From assembly GCA_021014325.1 (NCBI GenBank), contig CM037460.1, positions 24,032,544 through 24,096,543 on the forward strand: 64,000 bases of DNA, in the 5' to 3' direction. The notes under the pieces are model-generated. The model made no database searches and was not told where the DNA came from. It saw only the letters and a list, made by a program, of their open reading frames with translations. Positions 27,401 to 42,400 of this stretch are shown here, one piece after another (positions within the stretch are counted from its first letter, which is position 1; every line of letters begins with the position of its first letter). The position numbers were made by a program, and so were the translations under genes. Origin of the DNA: Plazaster borealis. Its lineage: Eukaryota; Echinodermata; Asteroidea; Forcipulatida; Labidiasteridae.

Positions 27401-30400
27401 CCCAAAATTTGAATCTGAAAAGCGTTACTGACAGCACTTTGTTTGTACCTTCAGCGGCATCCTGAGCAGCGGCAGCTTCAGCAGCAGCCTCAGCCTTGAC
27501 TTTCTCCTCCTCCTCAGCAGCCTTCTTCAGCTCATCATAATGTTCCAGTAGCTCAGAGGCGAGCTTCTCTCCTGGGACTCGAGGAGGGAGTAAGATGGTG
27601 CCGTGTTCGTCGTAGCCCTTCACACTCCGAAGAACCTAGCAGAGAGGAAAAGAAAACGACATGTCATAGACATCTCCTCAAATCAAGGATTCTTCTCTGC
27701 ATTTATCGACCTCTTCAGGGAGGAACGCAGCGTTAAACAGGCGGTAACTCAAGGTTAGCCCAAAGTTGTTTTTTTTCAAAGGTTTTCCAGGGTTATCCGT
27801 GGTTCAACCTAGAGTTACCTCGAGTGTTGAATTCTGCATTTCTCCCTTACCCTAGGAGAGAGTAAGGGTAGCATGTGAATTGGCATGTCGTGGCCGAGCA
27901 ATTTAGTGCATCGGACTCAAGTTCTGGTTGCCCAGTCATCAGGGTGCAGGGTGCGAATCCCTATCATGACACTTGTGTCCTTGAGCAAGACACTTAACTG
28001 TAATTGCTTCTCATCCCCCAAGGATATATGGGTACCTGTGAGGGCAGAGATGGTTCTTGTGATTGATTTAGCTTAGTGCGCTACATACTTGGCAACGCAA
28101 GCTGTATACTCCCCAGGGAGCTGAGATGGTTTAAGGAATGAAATAAATGGCCCAGTGACCAGGGGTAATAATGTTTGAAGCGCAATGATCATTCTTTGGA
28201 ATTGCGCTATATAAGAGTCGATACTATTATTATTATCATTAATTCTTTATCATTCTGGTAAGAAGGCCCTCGCCTCAATAATTTCTAGCCAGATTTTACA
28301 AAAAAATTCTTGCAGGTCTACAACAACAATTCCTTCTTAGATGAAACTCTGCTTACCTTTTCCTCCTCCAGGTACTGATCGTCAAACTCCAGTGAGTAGA
28401 ACTCCAACGGGAAGGAGCAGGGGTTCTTGACCACTAGGTCTACTTCATCCCCGAAACTGTGCGGTAGGATGGGATCAAACTCCAGGAGGGACTGGCTGAA
28501 CTCTATGCGGGGTTCCAGGCCTGTACCGTGGGCCATCAGGGTCAGTCGCTGGCTGCTCTGGCTCAGGCGGATTGTTAAACGGTCAGCGTAGACTTTCTAA
28601 ATAGGTTTTTCGAGACACAAATAAAATCGGAGGGTTGAATGTGGTTTGTTTTCCATAACTTCACTTTTAAAAGTTTGTTATTGTATTGACATTGTCAACG
28701 ATTTGGAAAAAGGATGTTTGCTTATTTAACAATGCCAAAGAAATAAATTTGGTCAAAACAAATTGTGTGAAATGGGTTTATAAACCACCAAATACTAAAT
28801 GAAAATAAAAGACGCGGAAAAGGGAAACAAGATAAAACAGCCAAAGGACGAGGGGCTGACTTACGGGAATTGAAGATTCTTACAAGCTTTTTTCACTGTT
28901 TAATTTTATATGATTTGGGGTTGAACAAAGAAAAATTGACTAGAGCGGGATTTGAACCAACGACCTCCGGATTAACAGGCCGGCGCTGTACCAACTGACC
29001 TATCTAGCCCTATGTTGGCGGTCTCCCTATTTTGTCAATATCTTTGTTAGGGGGTGCCATTCAGAAGCCATACAACTGTTAACTGCCGTGCCGCCAGAAA
29101 TCACACCAAAGTTTACGATACAACCTGGGAAGCGGCAGCCAGGGGATCACTTTTTATTTCAGAAAACCGCAAGGGTAGTTTATTATTTTATGTTTAATTT
29201 TATCTGAGTTTTGATACGACTGAATACAATGACCAACCTCTTCGGTGGGCATGAACTTGACCTGTACGTTGACTCTCTGGCCAGGTAGCAGCATGCCTAC
29301 TGGGGGCATCATCTCAAAGTTCCTTGGACGTGCCTTCTCTGGCCGCAGCTTACGGCGGAGATGCATCGGCATGTGTTTGTCAATCTGTAGAGTGAGATGG
29401 ACACCTTGCTAAAAGAGTTTTTACAACAATATTTTTCAAAAGTATGGAGGAAACAGATCGATGCAAAAAGGCAAACAAAGGATAACAGCATTCAGAGACA
29501 CTCATTTTCATGTAAGTGCAAATTTCTTTTCAACCCATATCTGCCTAACTATGGGATGTCCTGTAGAACACACAAACGCTGTTAGCGCCTAACTACGGGA
29601 GAAAATCTATCAATGAACAAGACGTTAGTGTCTTTCTTTTTACTCTCTTTACTAGTGATATGAGTGGGGAAACATGTCAAAATAGATATCACATTAAAAA
29701 GAATTGTGTACCCTTTCCAATAGAATACAGTTTGTTTGGGGTATGTTTATTTGTAAGGCAGTAAATAATGAATGTTTATTGTAGTGCACCAATATGCCCT
29801 ACATGGGGTTAGGCAGGAACAGTGAACAGTGTTTATGTATAGTGACCATCAGTCAAACAGATATGGGTTAGTGGTTAGACCTCGTAAACACAAGTGACAA
29901 TTACGTAATTTTATCAATGAAATGTGATCAATAAACTTCAGCTCAAAGTTAGAAAGACAAAACAGAATGTGTTTTTCCCAAAACACCACTTTAATAAAAA
30001 CAAAACAAAAATAAACAGTTTTTCCCAAAAAAATAATTTCGCTTGAAGGTTGCCAAACCTTAAACAGCTACTTGAGCGAAATGATTGTTCACGGAAATGC
30101 TATCTAATCTTGTTTTATAATGTGCTTGTTTATCATTTAATTATAATTTCGATTTTTTTTACATTTTTTTGTCATTATCTGTCAAACAATTAGGTCCCAA
30201 CCTCAAGGTTTGGGAAAACTAGCTACACTTCTGCAGTGCGTCAAAATGACAATACTTTGACGTCATTTGTGGGATGTTGCTTTGTTATTGCAACAAAGCG
30301 GCTATACAAAAGGAAATCCCATAAATGACCTAACATGAGAGATGACCTCCAAGAGCTAGACTCAAATCTTTCTGAAAAGCACCGGAGAAGGGTATTCAAA

Positions 30401-33400
30401 AGGTGTTTTTTACATTTAAAATCTGTTTACTCTCATGTGAACTCAATTTCCTTACTGTATGAAAACATTTTAAACGAATTTTAGCAAAGATCACTTGTTG
30501 CCCTTTTTCGTTCAAGCTGGTCTTTTAAAACCACAAAAAGGAAAACCACTCAATGGTTATCCGAAACTAGTCAAGTGGGTTTTTATGAAAGACAATTTTT
30601 TGGGAAAATTTTGCAAATAATTTTACACCACATGTTAGTTTGACTGTGAGATTAGTGCACTCCAAATTCAGGTCCAATCTTGGCAAATAAAGACACACGT
30701 CTGTCTACACACTACCTTTAGTATCCTCATCATCTCCTGTTGGAAGGAAAGGCGATTTTTAACGGCAGGGAAGGAAGCAATGTTAAAGTAATTTAATTCA
30801 GGCAGGCAGGAGAGAAAATGAAACAAGTTTATGATTAACACTGCGTCTAGCCAATGGCTTGTAGCGGAAGGCACATTTTTTTTGTTTTTTCAATAAAATA
30901 AGAACTGTTCGGTCAAATCCGGTCATATTACATGTAATCCTCTATTAGAACCCCCCCTTTGAGATAGTATAGTCATCCATGGGGTTTAGTTTACTAACAG
31001 GTCACCATCACTCTTTGAAGTTTGCCGGCGGCAGTCCCCAATGACATGTCCACACACAAACAAACATACGTTGTACACATCCATTGAAACACGTATGATT
31101 TTCGCCTAGATGCAAATTTGTACACGAACCATGCATTTTATTTCTAGATAAGGTCTGCAGCCAGCACAATGTAATCTATCTATCATCAGGCTACAACAAA
31201 GTCTTTCTAGCATGGGAAATACATTGGGACCACCCCCAAACAGACTTAATTACCCTTTAATTAAAAGTGCCTTCCAAAGAGGCTGGTGGAATGAGCCTTT
31301 TTTGGGGGGAGAGCCTGGGGGCGCAGGGTTAAGAAGTAACTATAACTAGTAAACTTGCGGGTACAATCATTTGTAAAATATGGCTTAAAGGGATTGTATA
31401 CGTTTGGTAATTGGAACCCACTGTTTGTTTCAATCCTAGATAGTTGTAGATATATACCATAAAACTAAGGTTGTAGCGTTTTTGAGATATTGCCGAAAAT
31501 CTGGAGCAGTTACATGTATGTCCAAGCAGGAAGAATAATCTGCAATTGGAATACACTATCTGAGAAACGCTAACTGCAGTAAGGCTTCTCAGATTCACTT
31601 GTTGGGGATAAAAAGTGATATCTTTTTCCATAACCGCAGTACTTCGAAGTGAAAAGTTTCTCAAAATGCATTATACTATCCAAAGCTGCTGTACTTTTTA
31701 CCAAAGTAAGTTTTTATTGCCATTAATTTTCAGAGTCATTACCAAACGTATACAGACCCTTGAACTGATACAACAATAAAGTGAAGTGAGAAATGCTTGG
31801 TTTACCAGTTTTCTCTCCTTGTCTGTTGGCAGGGACGTCCACTCACACTTGACATGCTGGTTGTTATGAAGCTGTATAGTGATGACCTTACACTGACCAC
31901 ACTGGACAGGACCAAAATCCATAGAGTCAGTAGAAATCTGCATATCCGGCATGGTCACACTAGCCCTCAGCCTGAGGGAGGCACACGGACCGTTCACAAT
32001 CTAAGGGCGTGATTAAAAAAAATAAAATTGTATTTAGGCAGAAATGTGAGATAAATGTTGGTTCTAAAAGGACCGTTGTTAAGTTAATAGAGAGGTTCAG
32101 CTTCACGAATTGTGCGACGCGGATGGCGACGCGAACGTCAATGCGTACACAAAGTCCTTTCAAGTTTTCTGTTGCCATTCAGGGCCCAATTTCATGGCTC
32201 TGCTTACCGTAAGCAAAGAATCGGCGCTTACGGAAGCAGGGAATTTCTGCTGATGCGTGTGCGTACTCCACCTTACTAGGCATTCTTAGCTTACAAAGAA
32301 ATTGGGCGCTTGCACAGTAATCGGAGAATGGTGATCGTTAGTGCAGAATTCGGTGGTAAGCAGAGCCATGAAATTGGGCCCTGGTGTAGGCTCAAAACAT
32401 TAAGCTACACGTTGCGTCTTTACCCATGTCGAGAAGAGGGGCACAACCATCAATTTAATGAATGCCCTTTGTCAGGGCAGTTTGTGAAAAAAACATTCCC
32501 ATGGGTGCACTCGATTAGCTTGCCTTAGTCAACCCTGGGCCCAATTTCATAGAGCTGCTTAAGCAGAAAAAAGTTGCTCAGCACAACAAAATTATGCTTA
32601 CAACAATAGGGTTACCAGCCAAAATACAATCTCACATATACCATGTGAAATGTGTAATTTGAGTTATATTTGAAAGATGACGCGCAACACCTTGTGAACC
32701 CTTATGAGGTGCTACATAAATTAGTCTCATGATTAACAAAAATGTCATAAACCAGTCTTAAAATGTTTCTCTTTGTTCAAGCACCTTGAGTACCTTAATG
32801 GTAGATATGTGGGTGTTATCAGGTTATAGACCTTTCTTTTGTTGATAAACAAACCGCGCTGGTTGGCATGGACGGCTGAATGTTAGCGAAGCATTCAATC
32901 GTGTTGACATATATTGTGACAAAATTCAAAATTTCTGCAAACTTTCAATTAAGAAAAATGCATCCCATGATTGGTTGCTTTGTTTCCAACAAATTCAACA
33001 CTATTTTTGAATATTTGTGTAACGTTGTTAGAAACTGTGGTTATCTGTTTTGCTTTGCCTTTATGGCTTCCCATAGTTTTCCAACCCTGGTTGGCAAAAA
33101 CTCGGGCTGTGACGTTGGAACAGAAAGGTCTATTATCAAAATGTTTACATCAAGTATGATTGCCTGTATTTTGTTTTATGATGAATTTGAAAATAAAGAA
33201 TGCACCAAAGGATAACTTACGTTGATTGGAATGATGGCCTGAACGCCACCGAGCCCCAGATTGGCCCCACGGGGGTCAAAGCTGACCCTGAAGTCCACCG
33301 TCTCATGCTCGGGGTAGCCTGGTAGCTGACGCACACGATCTAGCTCCACGTTGAAACCGGACCCTGCCAGGCTGGCACGGTCCACGGAGAATGAGGCCGG

Positions 33401-36400
33401 GAAGTAGCCCGTGTTTGTGGCTCTGACGATGTGGGTACGCACTGTGCCCAGGACCACGTAGCCAAAGTCCAAAAGGTAGTCCGTTAAGCGGGCCCTGCAA
33501 AAGATATGAAATTAATATTAAAATTAAGAAGTATGGAAATAAATATGAGTTTGAATTGAATTGAATTTAAAGTTGTTATTATTATTTTATTTCTCTCCAC
33601 AAGTTCAATAAAATTACACACAAAAGAGATACAATAAAACGTAAAAATAAATGGAGAAGGCTATATACTGAGGAAAATGAAAATTGTCCTATAACCAAAA
33701 AGGTTCAGTCTGCCAATAAAAATATTTCAAAAAAATACAAACAGGCAAAATACACAGAAAATACATGGCAAAAACTACAAGAAATAAAAAATTAAAAACT
33801 TTGAGTTGTATTGGTTGAATTAAGGAAAAAACTGTTGACTGCTGCTTTAAATAAAGAGATAGATGTAAACAACGGATATTGATGGGCAATGAGTTCCACA
33901 ATGCAGGCAAATTATGAAAAAAAAGATTACTTTAAACTATTACAACTCTGCGTTGGTTGATTTGAAACAAAGAATTGTCAATGCAGGTGTGAATAAGTTG
34001 TTGATAATTCTTACTTGATTTTGGTACTCTTCTTTCCCCTGGATGTCCGGGGTGTCTTGCTGTAGGTAGGTCTGGACGGGCCATTGCTCAGGTTAGACTC
34101 TTGGTTGGAGGAGCTGTTATTCTGTTGCATCTCCAAGGCAAACTCCTTCACGACGAGACGCTCGACTTCCATCTGCAGTTCCAGTTCTGATGGGAACTCA
34201 TTCTATGCAGGTAAATAACAAAATATAAAAAGTGATTTTGTCTCTCTCCAAAAAGAATGTATTTCTCTTTTTTAAATGGAGAATGAGATTTTCTGCATTC
34301 CTGTACCAAGAAAGAGCTTTCTGTTGGCACTTAATACCTGGGCCCAATTTCATAGAGCTGCTTTAAGCACAAAAAGTAGCTAAGCACAGCAAAATTATGC
34401 TTACCAGAATCAGGTTACCGACCAAACTACCACGTCACATGTACACCTTGTGACTGGTATCCTGCTGAATTCTTGCTTAAGCAGCTCTATGAAATTGGGC
34501 CCTTGTCACCCAGTGGAGTAGCGATTAAGACATCTGCTCAAGAATGACGGGGTCTGAGAGTTGAGTCTCACCCGAGTAATCTGTGGATTTTTGTTCTCTC
34601 CAAATGACTCAGAAAGCCTTTAGAATGGGTAAACAAAAAAAAACACATCTTACCTGCATGGATAGGATAGACTTGGCATCTTCATGGGACGGGTCCCTGG
34701 GTGTCAAGGATGGCATTGGTGACCCTGTGGTCGTCCCTCCAAAGAGTGACTTGCCGCCTTTACGGGTGTCTCTACCGAGGGTCTCCTTGGCCTCTTTCAG
34801 GAGGGAGGTGTACAGACCCTCTTCGTCACCGTACCGCGGGAGGTCCAGCGAGATCCTTGGGAACACTCCCTCCCCGCAGAGGTTGACGGTGTCTGGCTCG
34901 AAATGAGCCACTTGAATCTATTCATTGGCAAAGAACAAGGTTTGACGAGAAAGTTATTTTTCATCTGAGAAAAAGCTTTTCCCAATTTAAAAAACAGGAA
35001 AGTTATCATAGAGGAAAGTATAAAAAGTTTTACATTTTGTCTTACTTTCTCCACACACAGTCTTCACTTATCAGACATACAAAAAAAAAAAACTAGGCTC
35101 TTGCAGATAAAAAAGATATTTTCAGAAACATATATTCAACAAATAATGCACTGCAAAAGATTTTACTTTACTCTCTTGGGAAAAACTTGTTTTTTTCCTT
35201 CTGATAATCCAAAAACTATACCTAGGAATATTTGTGTGCAGGTTGGCAAGACAGCGCATAGATAATAATCCAATAGTATTAATCAACAATTTTAAAAATG
35301 AGGTTGTTCGGCCAGGAAGTCATGTCGTGTCCAAGCGGATAAGAACACCGGACTCAAGCTCTGGTGTTTCTTATCAGCAGAGTGTGGGTTCGAGTTCCGG
35401 TCCTGACACTTGTGTCATTAAGCAAGACACTTAACAATTATTGCTGCGTCCTTCGGATGGGAAGTAAAGCTGTATGTTCCGTGTGTTGTGTAATGCACGT
35501 AAAAGAAGCCAGTGCACTTATCGTAAAGAGAAAGGGTTCGCCCTGGTGTTCCTGGTCTGATCAGCAGCATATTGCACCACAGCACCTTGTAAACCATTAC
35601 ATGGTGCTATAAATGAACAGGGGTCGATTTCACAAAACTCTTCCTAACTTAGGACTAGTCCTAGGCAATGGTAAGAGATAGGACTAGTCTTAAGTTAAGA
35701 CCAGTTACTGGTCCTAACTTCAGATAAGACTAGTCTTATCTCTTTGTGAAATCGGCCCCAGGTCTCATCCAAAACGTAGCTCCACATACCTTGCAGGAAA
35801 AAATCAAGAGTGCTTTGATTTGTCCATTGGGTGTGAGAAAGCGCTATATAACAACTCAGTATTATTATTAGGAAGGAACAAGAGTAAGAGCAGCAACTCA
35901 CATCAAAACTCTTGTGGAACTTCGCAGGTACTCCTGGAAGGAACTTGACGAGTAGTTTAAGCTCCTGGAGGGCCTCGATGCAACCCACGTGCGGGATCAT
36001 GACCGGGAGGCCTGGCACTGGACGTCTGCCTGTGCTGGGGTCCATGTTGATGGCCTGGAAGTCAAAGCCAACCTTGCCGGTGTTACGAAGGACAATCTCT
36101 GCCTCGGCAACTTGGTCAAACATCTGAAAGAAATTTTGAAATTGGAAATATACTGTCATATTTATACTTCTTTATTGTTATGAAAAAAATATGTGTATGT
36201 TCTTTAAGCCTCCAATTCTTACTGTGAGTTTGAAATTATTAATCAAAAAGCTGACAGAGCAAAAATGTTGTATCTCGATTTTGTGATAACATTGTATCTC
36301 AAATTACAGATGCTCTGTGAAAAAAACATCCCATCTCGACACATTGTTTTGTGTACATCTAGGAAACAGGAGATGCAACATTTTTGTACCAACAAAATAA

Positions 36401-39400
36401 AATAGTAATATACTATAATAACTAGTTTTTTATGTGGCTCTTTATCTAGTGTCTCAAAGTGCTTATCATTATTTATTTCAAGACAGGTTTTTGAAGGTTT
36501 TCAATTATAAGACCCACTTATGTCACACTTGTAAAGGTTAACAAGGTGCTGCGGCACATTCAGCAGCCCCTGCAAGAAACACTGGGGCAAGCCCATTCTC
36601 TTAGTGATAACTGTATAACTGGGTTCTTATATGTGCATTACAAAACACAAGGGACCAACGGCTTTACGTCCCATCCGAAAAGACAAAGCAATGATGGTTA
36701 AGAGTCTTGCTTAAGAACACAAGTGTCAAGACTGGGACTCAAACCCACACTCTGCTGATCAGAGATGTGGTTGGTGCCCACTGACACCTCGGTCAACATG
36801 GATGGATTCAACGTTCTAGTGAAAATACAGTGACAGTTTTTTGCTGTTTTCTCAGCAAGTAGACACTGCTGTATTCAGATGAAACTTTCACAAGTGACAT
36901 TTATTGTATCTTTCTATAAAAAATTGCCTATAAATAGCATTACACTGACAAACAACCATATGGCCCTACCTTCAAAAGATACTGTGTGTGTTTGTACATG
37001 CGAAGGAAAACAGTGGACTACTGGACTTGCTTAGATGTGAGGTTACTGGCCCAATACTAAAACCACTGGACTCAGGCCACTGGTCCAGTTTTTATTGCAA
37101 GCCCCCAGAAGGCCGTCGTCGAAAATTATGACTGATATCAAAAGACAAAAAAATAAAACAATCTAGCATGGTTGCACATCTCTGAACTTACCTGTTTTCC
37201 GTAGTCGATGTGTTTGGTGTCAAACTCATACTGCACAATGGAGGCCTCGCCCCGTAGGGACAACTCGTAGCACGGTCCTCCCTCAACGTGGCATAGCGCC
37301 TTGGCTTCACTCCCTATGTCTGTATGGCCATAGAAGGTGAAGGTGGTGGTATCTGACTCACCGGGCATCAGAATACCATACAGGGGTAGAATATCAAAGA
37401 CCTGAGAAACAATCAAAAGAATTTTTAAGATTTCATGAGAAGTAACTGACATCCATTATTTGATTTGAAAAGTAAAGACGATTAAAGGTTCGAACCCATG
37501 ATTGAAGAGGAGCAAAGAAACTTTTTCTTTTGGATAGCAATAAATTTATTTGGGAAAGAGTACAAAATAGACCGTGAAAGTCTTGCGTGAATTCAAATAT
37601 TCTGGGAACGTTAGGTTCCAACAAGGGAACAAATCAAATAATTTAAAGTTGCATGGCCCTATTTTTCGCCGAAAGAACTTTTTCGAAAGAATTTGTTCTC
37701 TGATTGAAGTTTTACAGATGATGCTGTTTCAAAACGAAAAACATTAACAAACTTTCACATATGTGCCAAAGACAATGAACAAAATACATGTCACATGCAA
37801 AGATGTTTGTATGGACGTGAGATTCATATAATGTAGGGGTCCCGACAATAATTCATTTTTAGATTTTAATTAACTACCACTTATCACTGGCGGATTTTTG
37901 TGTGCAAAACCTTAAATAAAAGCTCCTAACTTTCTGGAATATAAAACAAAATTTGAATTTAAAATTTCATTACGGGAAAGCTCTATTTAAGAATTTCCAA
38001 GTCAGGCCACCACACCTCGGAAACTATACATCCTTTTTAGAGAGTGAGTGTGATTACATTGTTATTACTTGATTCAACAAACTTAATGAATGAGCAGTTA
38101 ATCCGCCTGAGGCAGTCGGCAGTACTACTGGCTTGTTCATGATCCAATTCAAAGAGTAAAGTCCCCTGTTTGAAAAAGGAATTACCTGGAGATAACTGGT
38201 TGGTAAAGGATGTGTTATTCTGGGCTATTTCTTGAATGGAGCTTTTCCGTAGTATAAATCTAAATTTCGGAGCCAAATCGGCCAAAAGTTAGAACATGCA
38301 TGAGACTTGCACAGCATATTATATATGCTTGCAACTGATCATAGAAATAAGAATGACTAACCTCTTCAATTCCAACCACCGTCGGCTCAGTGATGGCTTG
38401 GAAGTAGGCAAGCTTAGCCTGTCGTCTGCGCCTGGCGCTGGCAGGGCGTAGGGAGGTACGACTACCCATGCTCTGCCTGTCATCTGGCAGATGGTCATCG
38501 GCAACCACTGACGACATGTCCACTATGCTTAGTATCTGGTTGGTAATAAACATATATGAAATAAGACAATTTATTGATGGGCAACGATTAACCTGGGTTT
38601 TTTATACAAAATCCAACACATGTTGTACAGGGAATAATTTTAAAGAATATTCATTATTAGAGGAAATAATACAATGGTGGCCCCCGAACAGAGTGTCTTA
38701 GAGCTCTCAGGCCTGTGAGTGGATCATTAAAAAAAAAGCGGAAAAAATCAGACATGTAAGAATGATAATTGGGAGTGGAGCTCCGCCACGTCGAAACTCT
38801 TGATAGATGCTCTAAACACTAACATTCAATCGAAAAATAAATTCACGAGTGCGATAAAAACCGCCACGCAAGGAAAAGGTTTTTAAAAAAATTAAAAGGA
38901 CCAAGATGGAAAGAAATCTTAGCTTATTCTGTAAAATAATCATTTTGTTCAGCAAAAGTATCCATCACGCATTTGTGTTGCGCGTTCAATCGCAATACTA
39001 CGACGAGTCGTGCTTGATAAATTGTACATTACAGCATGTAAAGTGATGTACTGTACATGTACTTGCACATGTAATGCCAACCATCAATGCCAACGGCCAA
39101 GAAAAAGTGGTAGCTGCTTTAAAGCGGAGATTTCATAGGCCTGAACTCTGAATGTTTTTAGATCCACTCTCCCAAACACTGGTACCATAGACAAAGACAA
39201 AGTTGGTTTGCAGAGGGTGTTGTTTAAGGAGCGCCCTGCTCCTAGTGGGAGTGGCCATTATTCCTTCCAGGAACAGTCTGTCTGGAAAGGACATTCTATC
39301 GATCTGGAGTTTGAAATGTTCCGCCAGATGGAAGCTAAAATGAGAACAACAAAATTCGCTGCTGCAAACTGCTTAATAACCAAAATATGCGACATGCAGT

Positions 39401-42400
39401 AACCGTCTGACGTTTTGACCATTAGAGTCTTGAGCCCTCGACTCTGTTCAGGTCAAAACCTCAGGCCATAGACTGTGCAAGTCTCGTGCATAATTGAACT
39501 TCCGGGACCATTGTAGTCCCAACCATATGGAGATTTACGTGGGCAAGATTTTGTTTTGTCAATAATTTTAGTTTAACGTGGTTTATGACCATAAAAAATA
39601 TATATGTTGTTGGGAATGTAATACTTAGTTAAAAAAAATATGAAAGTAAAATCAATTCAACAATATAACAAAGAAAACCCGAGAATTAAACTTGACCTTG
39701 GCTTCCCGTTGCTGAAGAAAAAATCACAAAACTTATGTAAACGCTTGTTTTGGATGCCCGATGATAATCGCCAGATGCTGTAATTGCAACGCGAAGCCTT
39801 TTCATTGCAGTCTATTGTTGTTGAGGCGTCAGCGTCCTCTATAAACTGCGTCACGCGTTAATTTTACGCCCGTGTGACAATCGCGAATCCACATAAGTGG
39901 TTTCTGAAAAGTGAAGATCAAATAAGCATCTTGTCCCAGAGTTTAAATTTTGCTTCAATAATAATTAACACATTATTTGTGTATTTATTATAAAAACTAA
40001 ATTTGATTTTATAAATATGTAATGAGTATTTTTGTTGTTCAGACTTTATCATTAGATATAATTTAAAACAAAGATTTGATTTCAGAGAAAGAAATGTTCT
40101 TCTTTTGACGTGTTTTCTCGTTCCGATACGCGCGATCCTTGCACAGTCTATCACCACTTTTTGCACCGATGAAATCTTGAGATGGTTACCTGTTCTCCAG
40201 GGGTCTCCACTTCTCCTCTTTCCACCTTGTCCTCCTTCCTCTTCTTGCCGTCCTCACTCACCGAGGTCTTCCCTGACCGGGAGGACTTCCCTTGGCTCTT
40301 CCCTGTCGACTTCCTCGGTGTCTTCCTGGGAGACTTCTTGGATTTCTCCTCATGTTTCTCCTCGTGGATGATGGAGTCCTTGGCGTCCTCTGTGACCAGT
40401 TTGACAGACTGGGTGTCCTTCACGCTTTCCTCAGGGAGTTTGATGTTGATCGTGGTTGGGATTTCCTCCACGAGGATCTCGGCAGGTTTCTGTGAACAAA
40501 AACACAACAAATTACGAAAATGTTAATAAAAATGTGTTTCTTATATGGCGAACATATCCTAGTAGCTAGATTAAGGCGCTTTAAAACAAAATTATCCCTG
40601 TTCATCGGGCATACTTTTGGACAATTCCTCCAACTTGCTCATCTCACACAATCTCAAGTTGCTCACATTAGTGCTGAGGGCTTAATCCAACACAACATTA
40701 TCTCAGTCCTCACAGGTTCCCCTTTATTCACCTGGGTTAAGAGAAGCAATTATGGTGAGGTGTCTTGCTCAAGGACACAAGTATCACAACTGGGGATCAA
40801 TGACTGGGCCATCACAACTTGAGTTCGAAGCACAAGACCCTCGGCTGTACAATACAATAAAATATATTTTATTGTATTGTATAGCCGAGGGTCTTGTGCT
40901 TCGGCTATGACATGCCACTACACAAGTAGAGCAGACATGCTCTGCCTAGGTTAAGAGAAGCAATTATGGTGAGGTGTCTTGCTCAAGGACACAGGTGTCA
41001 CAACTGGGGATCAATGACTGGGCCATCAGAACTTGGGTCCGATGCCCTAGAGAACTCGGCCATGACACACCACTATACAAGTAGAGCACACATGCTCTGC
41101 CTACTTCAGAAAACAAGACATAGCAATCCAAATGGCAGAAACTTGTCCACATGTTGTAATTGGATTTAACTGAAACCGACTTTTGTCAAGAATTCCAGCT
41201 TTGTGCAGGGGATGTGATTTGGTTAATGCATTACAGAGTGACAATGGGTCAGTCAGTTCACATATACTGAAAACAAATGCAGTTCCTCGTAGAATCTCAT
41301 TTCAAAACAAACTGACCTCTTTTTCCTGTTCCTCAGATTCCATCCCTTTCTCCGCTCCGTCCGTCGTCTCCGGCTCTGCCTCTTCACATGGCTCCTCAAA
41401 GGCAACATGCTGGTCTCCTTCCCCGCCGCTCCCTTCTCCTCCCATCAGAGCCGCGGGGAGGGGCTGAGGGTAGATGACGATGGGGTTAGGGGGCTCCAGG
41501 AAGGACCAGCGATACTTCACCGGCATGGGGCTGTTGTTGGTGATGTTGACGTAGCGTGTGACTTCAGTGTCGTTGAGGATGCAGCCAAAGTCCACGTCCA
41601 TCTTCTCAAAGGTCAGGTTGGGGAAGTAGACCTCACCGCGGAGACCTACATAGTCCTGAGGTGGTGGAAACATTACATACAAAAATCCATAACTAAGAAT
41701 AAAGAAATGTAGTCCCAGATCTCATACCTCATGAAGGCAATCGCCTCCATGCCCCTAGTCATTACCTCGGCACCCAATGAAATGTTCCAGTAGATATTTA
41801 CTTTTTTCCTTATAGAGCTACCCTAGGCATAAAAAAAACTGCCTCCCCCTTTAAAGGCATCGTACACGTTTGGTAATTGGAGCCTATTGTTTGTTTCAAA
41901 CCTATATAGTTGTAGATATAAACCATAAAACTAACCTGTCAAAATTTCATTTCAGAAAGTGGTAGCGTTTTTGAGATATTGCCAAATATCTGGAGCGATT
42001 ATGTCCACGCAGGAAGAATAATCTACATAGGAATACACACTCTGAGAAGCGTTACGCGTAACGTTTCTCAGATTCAAATGCTTTGGAGGATAAAAAGTGA
42101 TATATTTTTCCCATAACCGCAGTACTTCGAAGTAAAAAGTTTCTCAAAATGCATTATACTATCCAAAGCTGCTGTACTTCTTACCAAGTAAGTTTTTATT
42201 GCCAATAATTATCAGAGTCATTACCAAACGTGTAAGATGCTTTTAAGGAATGAAGTATCAAACCTGTATTCCCCTTTTAGACTGTGAAATTCAGTCTTTA
42301 AATGGCATGCCAATTTTCCATTAGCAAAGGGCTCTGACAAAAATGTAAGCTTATATTGATACTTCACAAAGGAGGCCACGGCTATTTTAACCATGGCAAA

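Noticed and set aside
27885..27970. tRNA-Leu gene on the plus strand
   Set aside because: Followed by a SINE body with an ATT tail and repeated elsewhere in the window; the fold is degenerate.
28925..29010. tRNA-Asn gene on the minus strand
   Set aside because: The boxes look tRNA-like, but three further copies with the same non-tRNA flanks show it is a SINE head, and the stems are imperfect.
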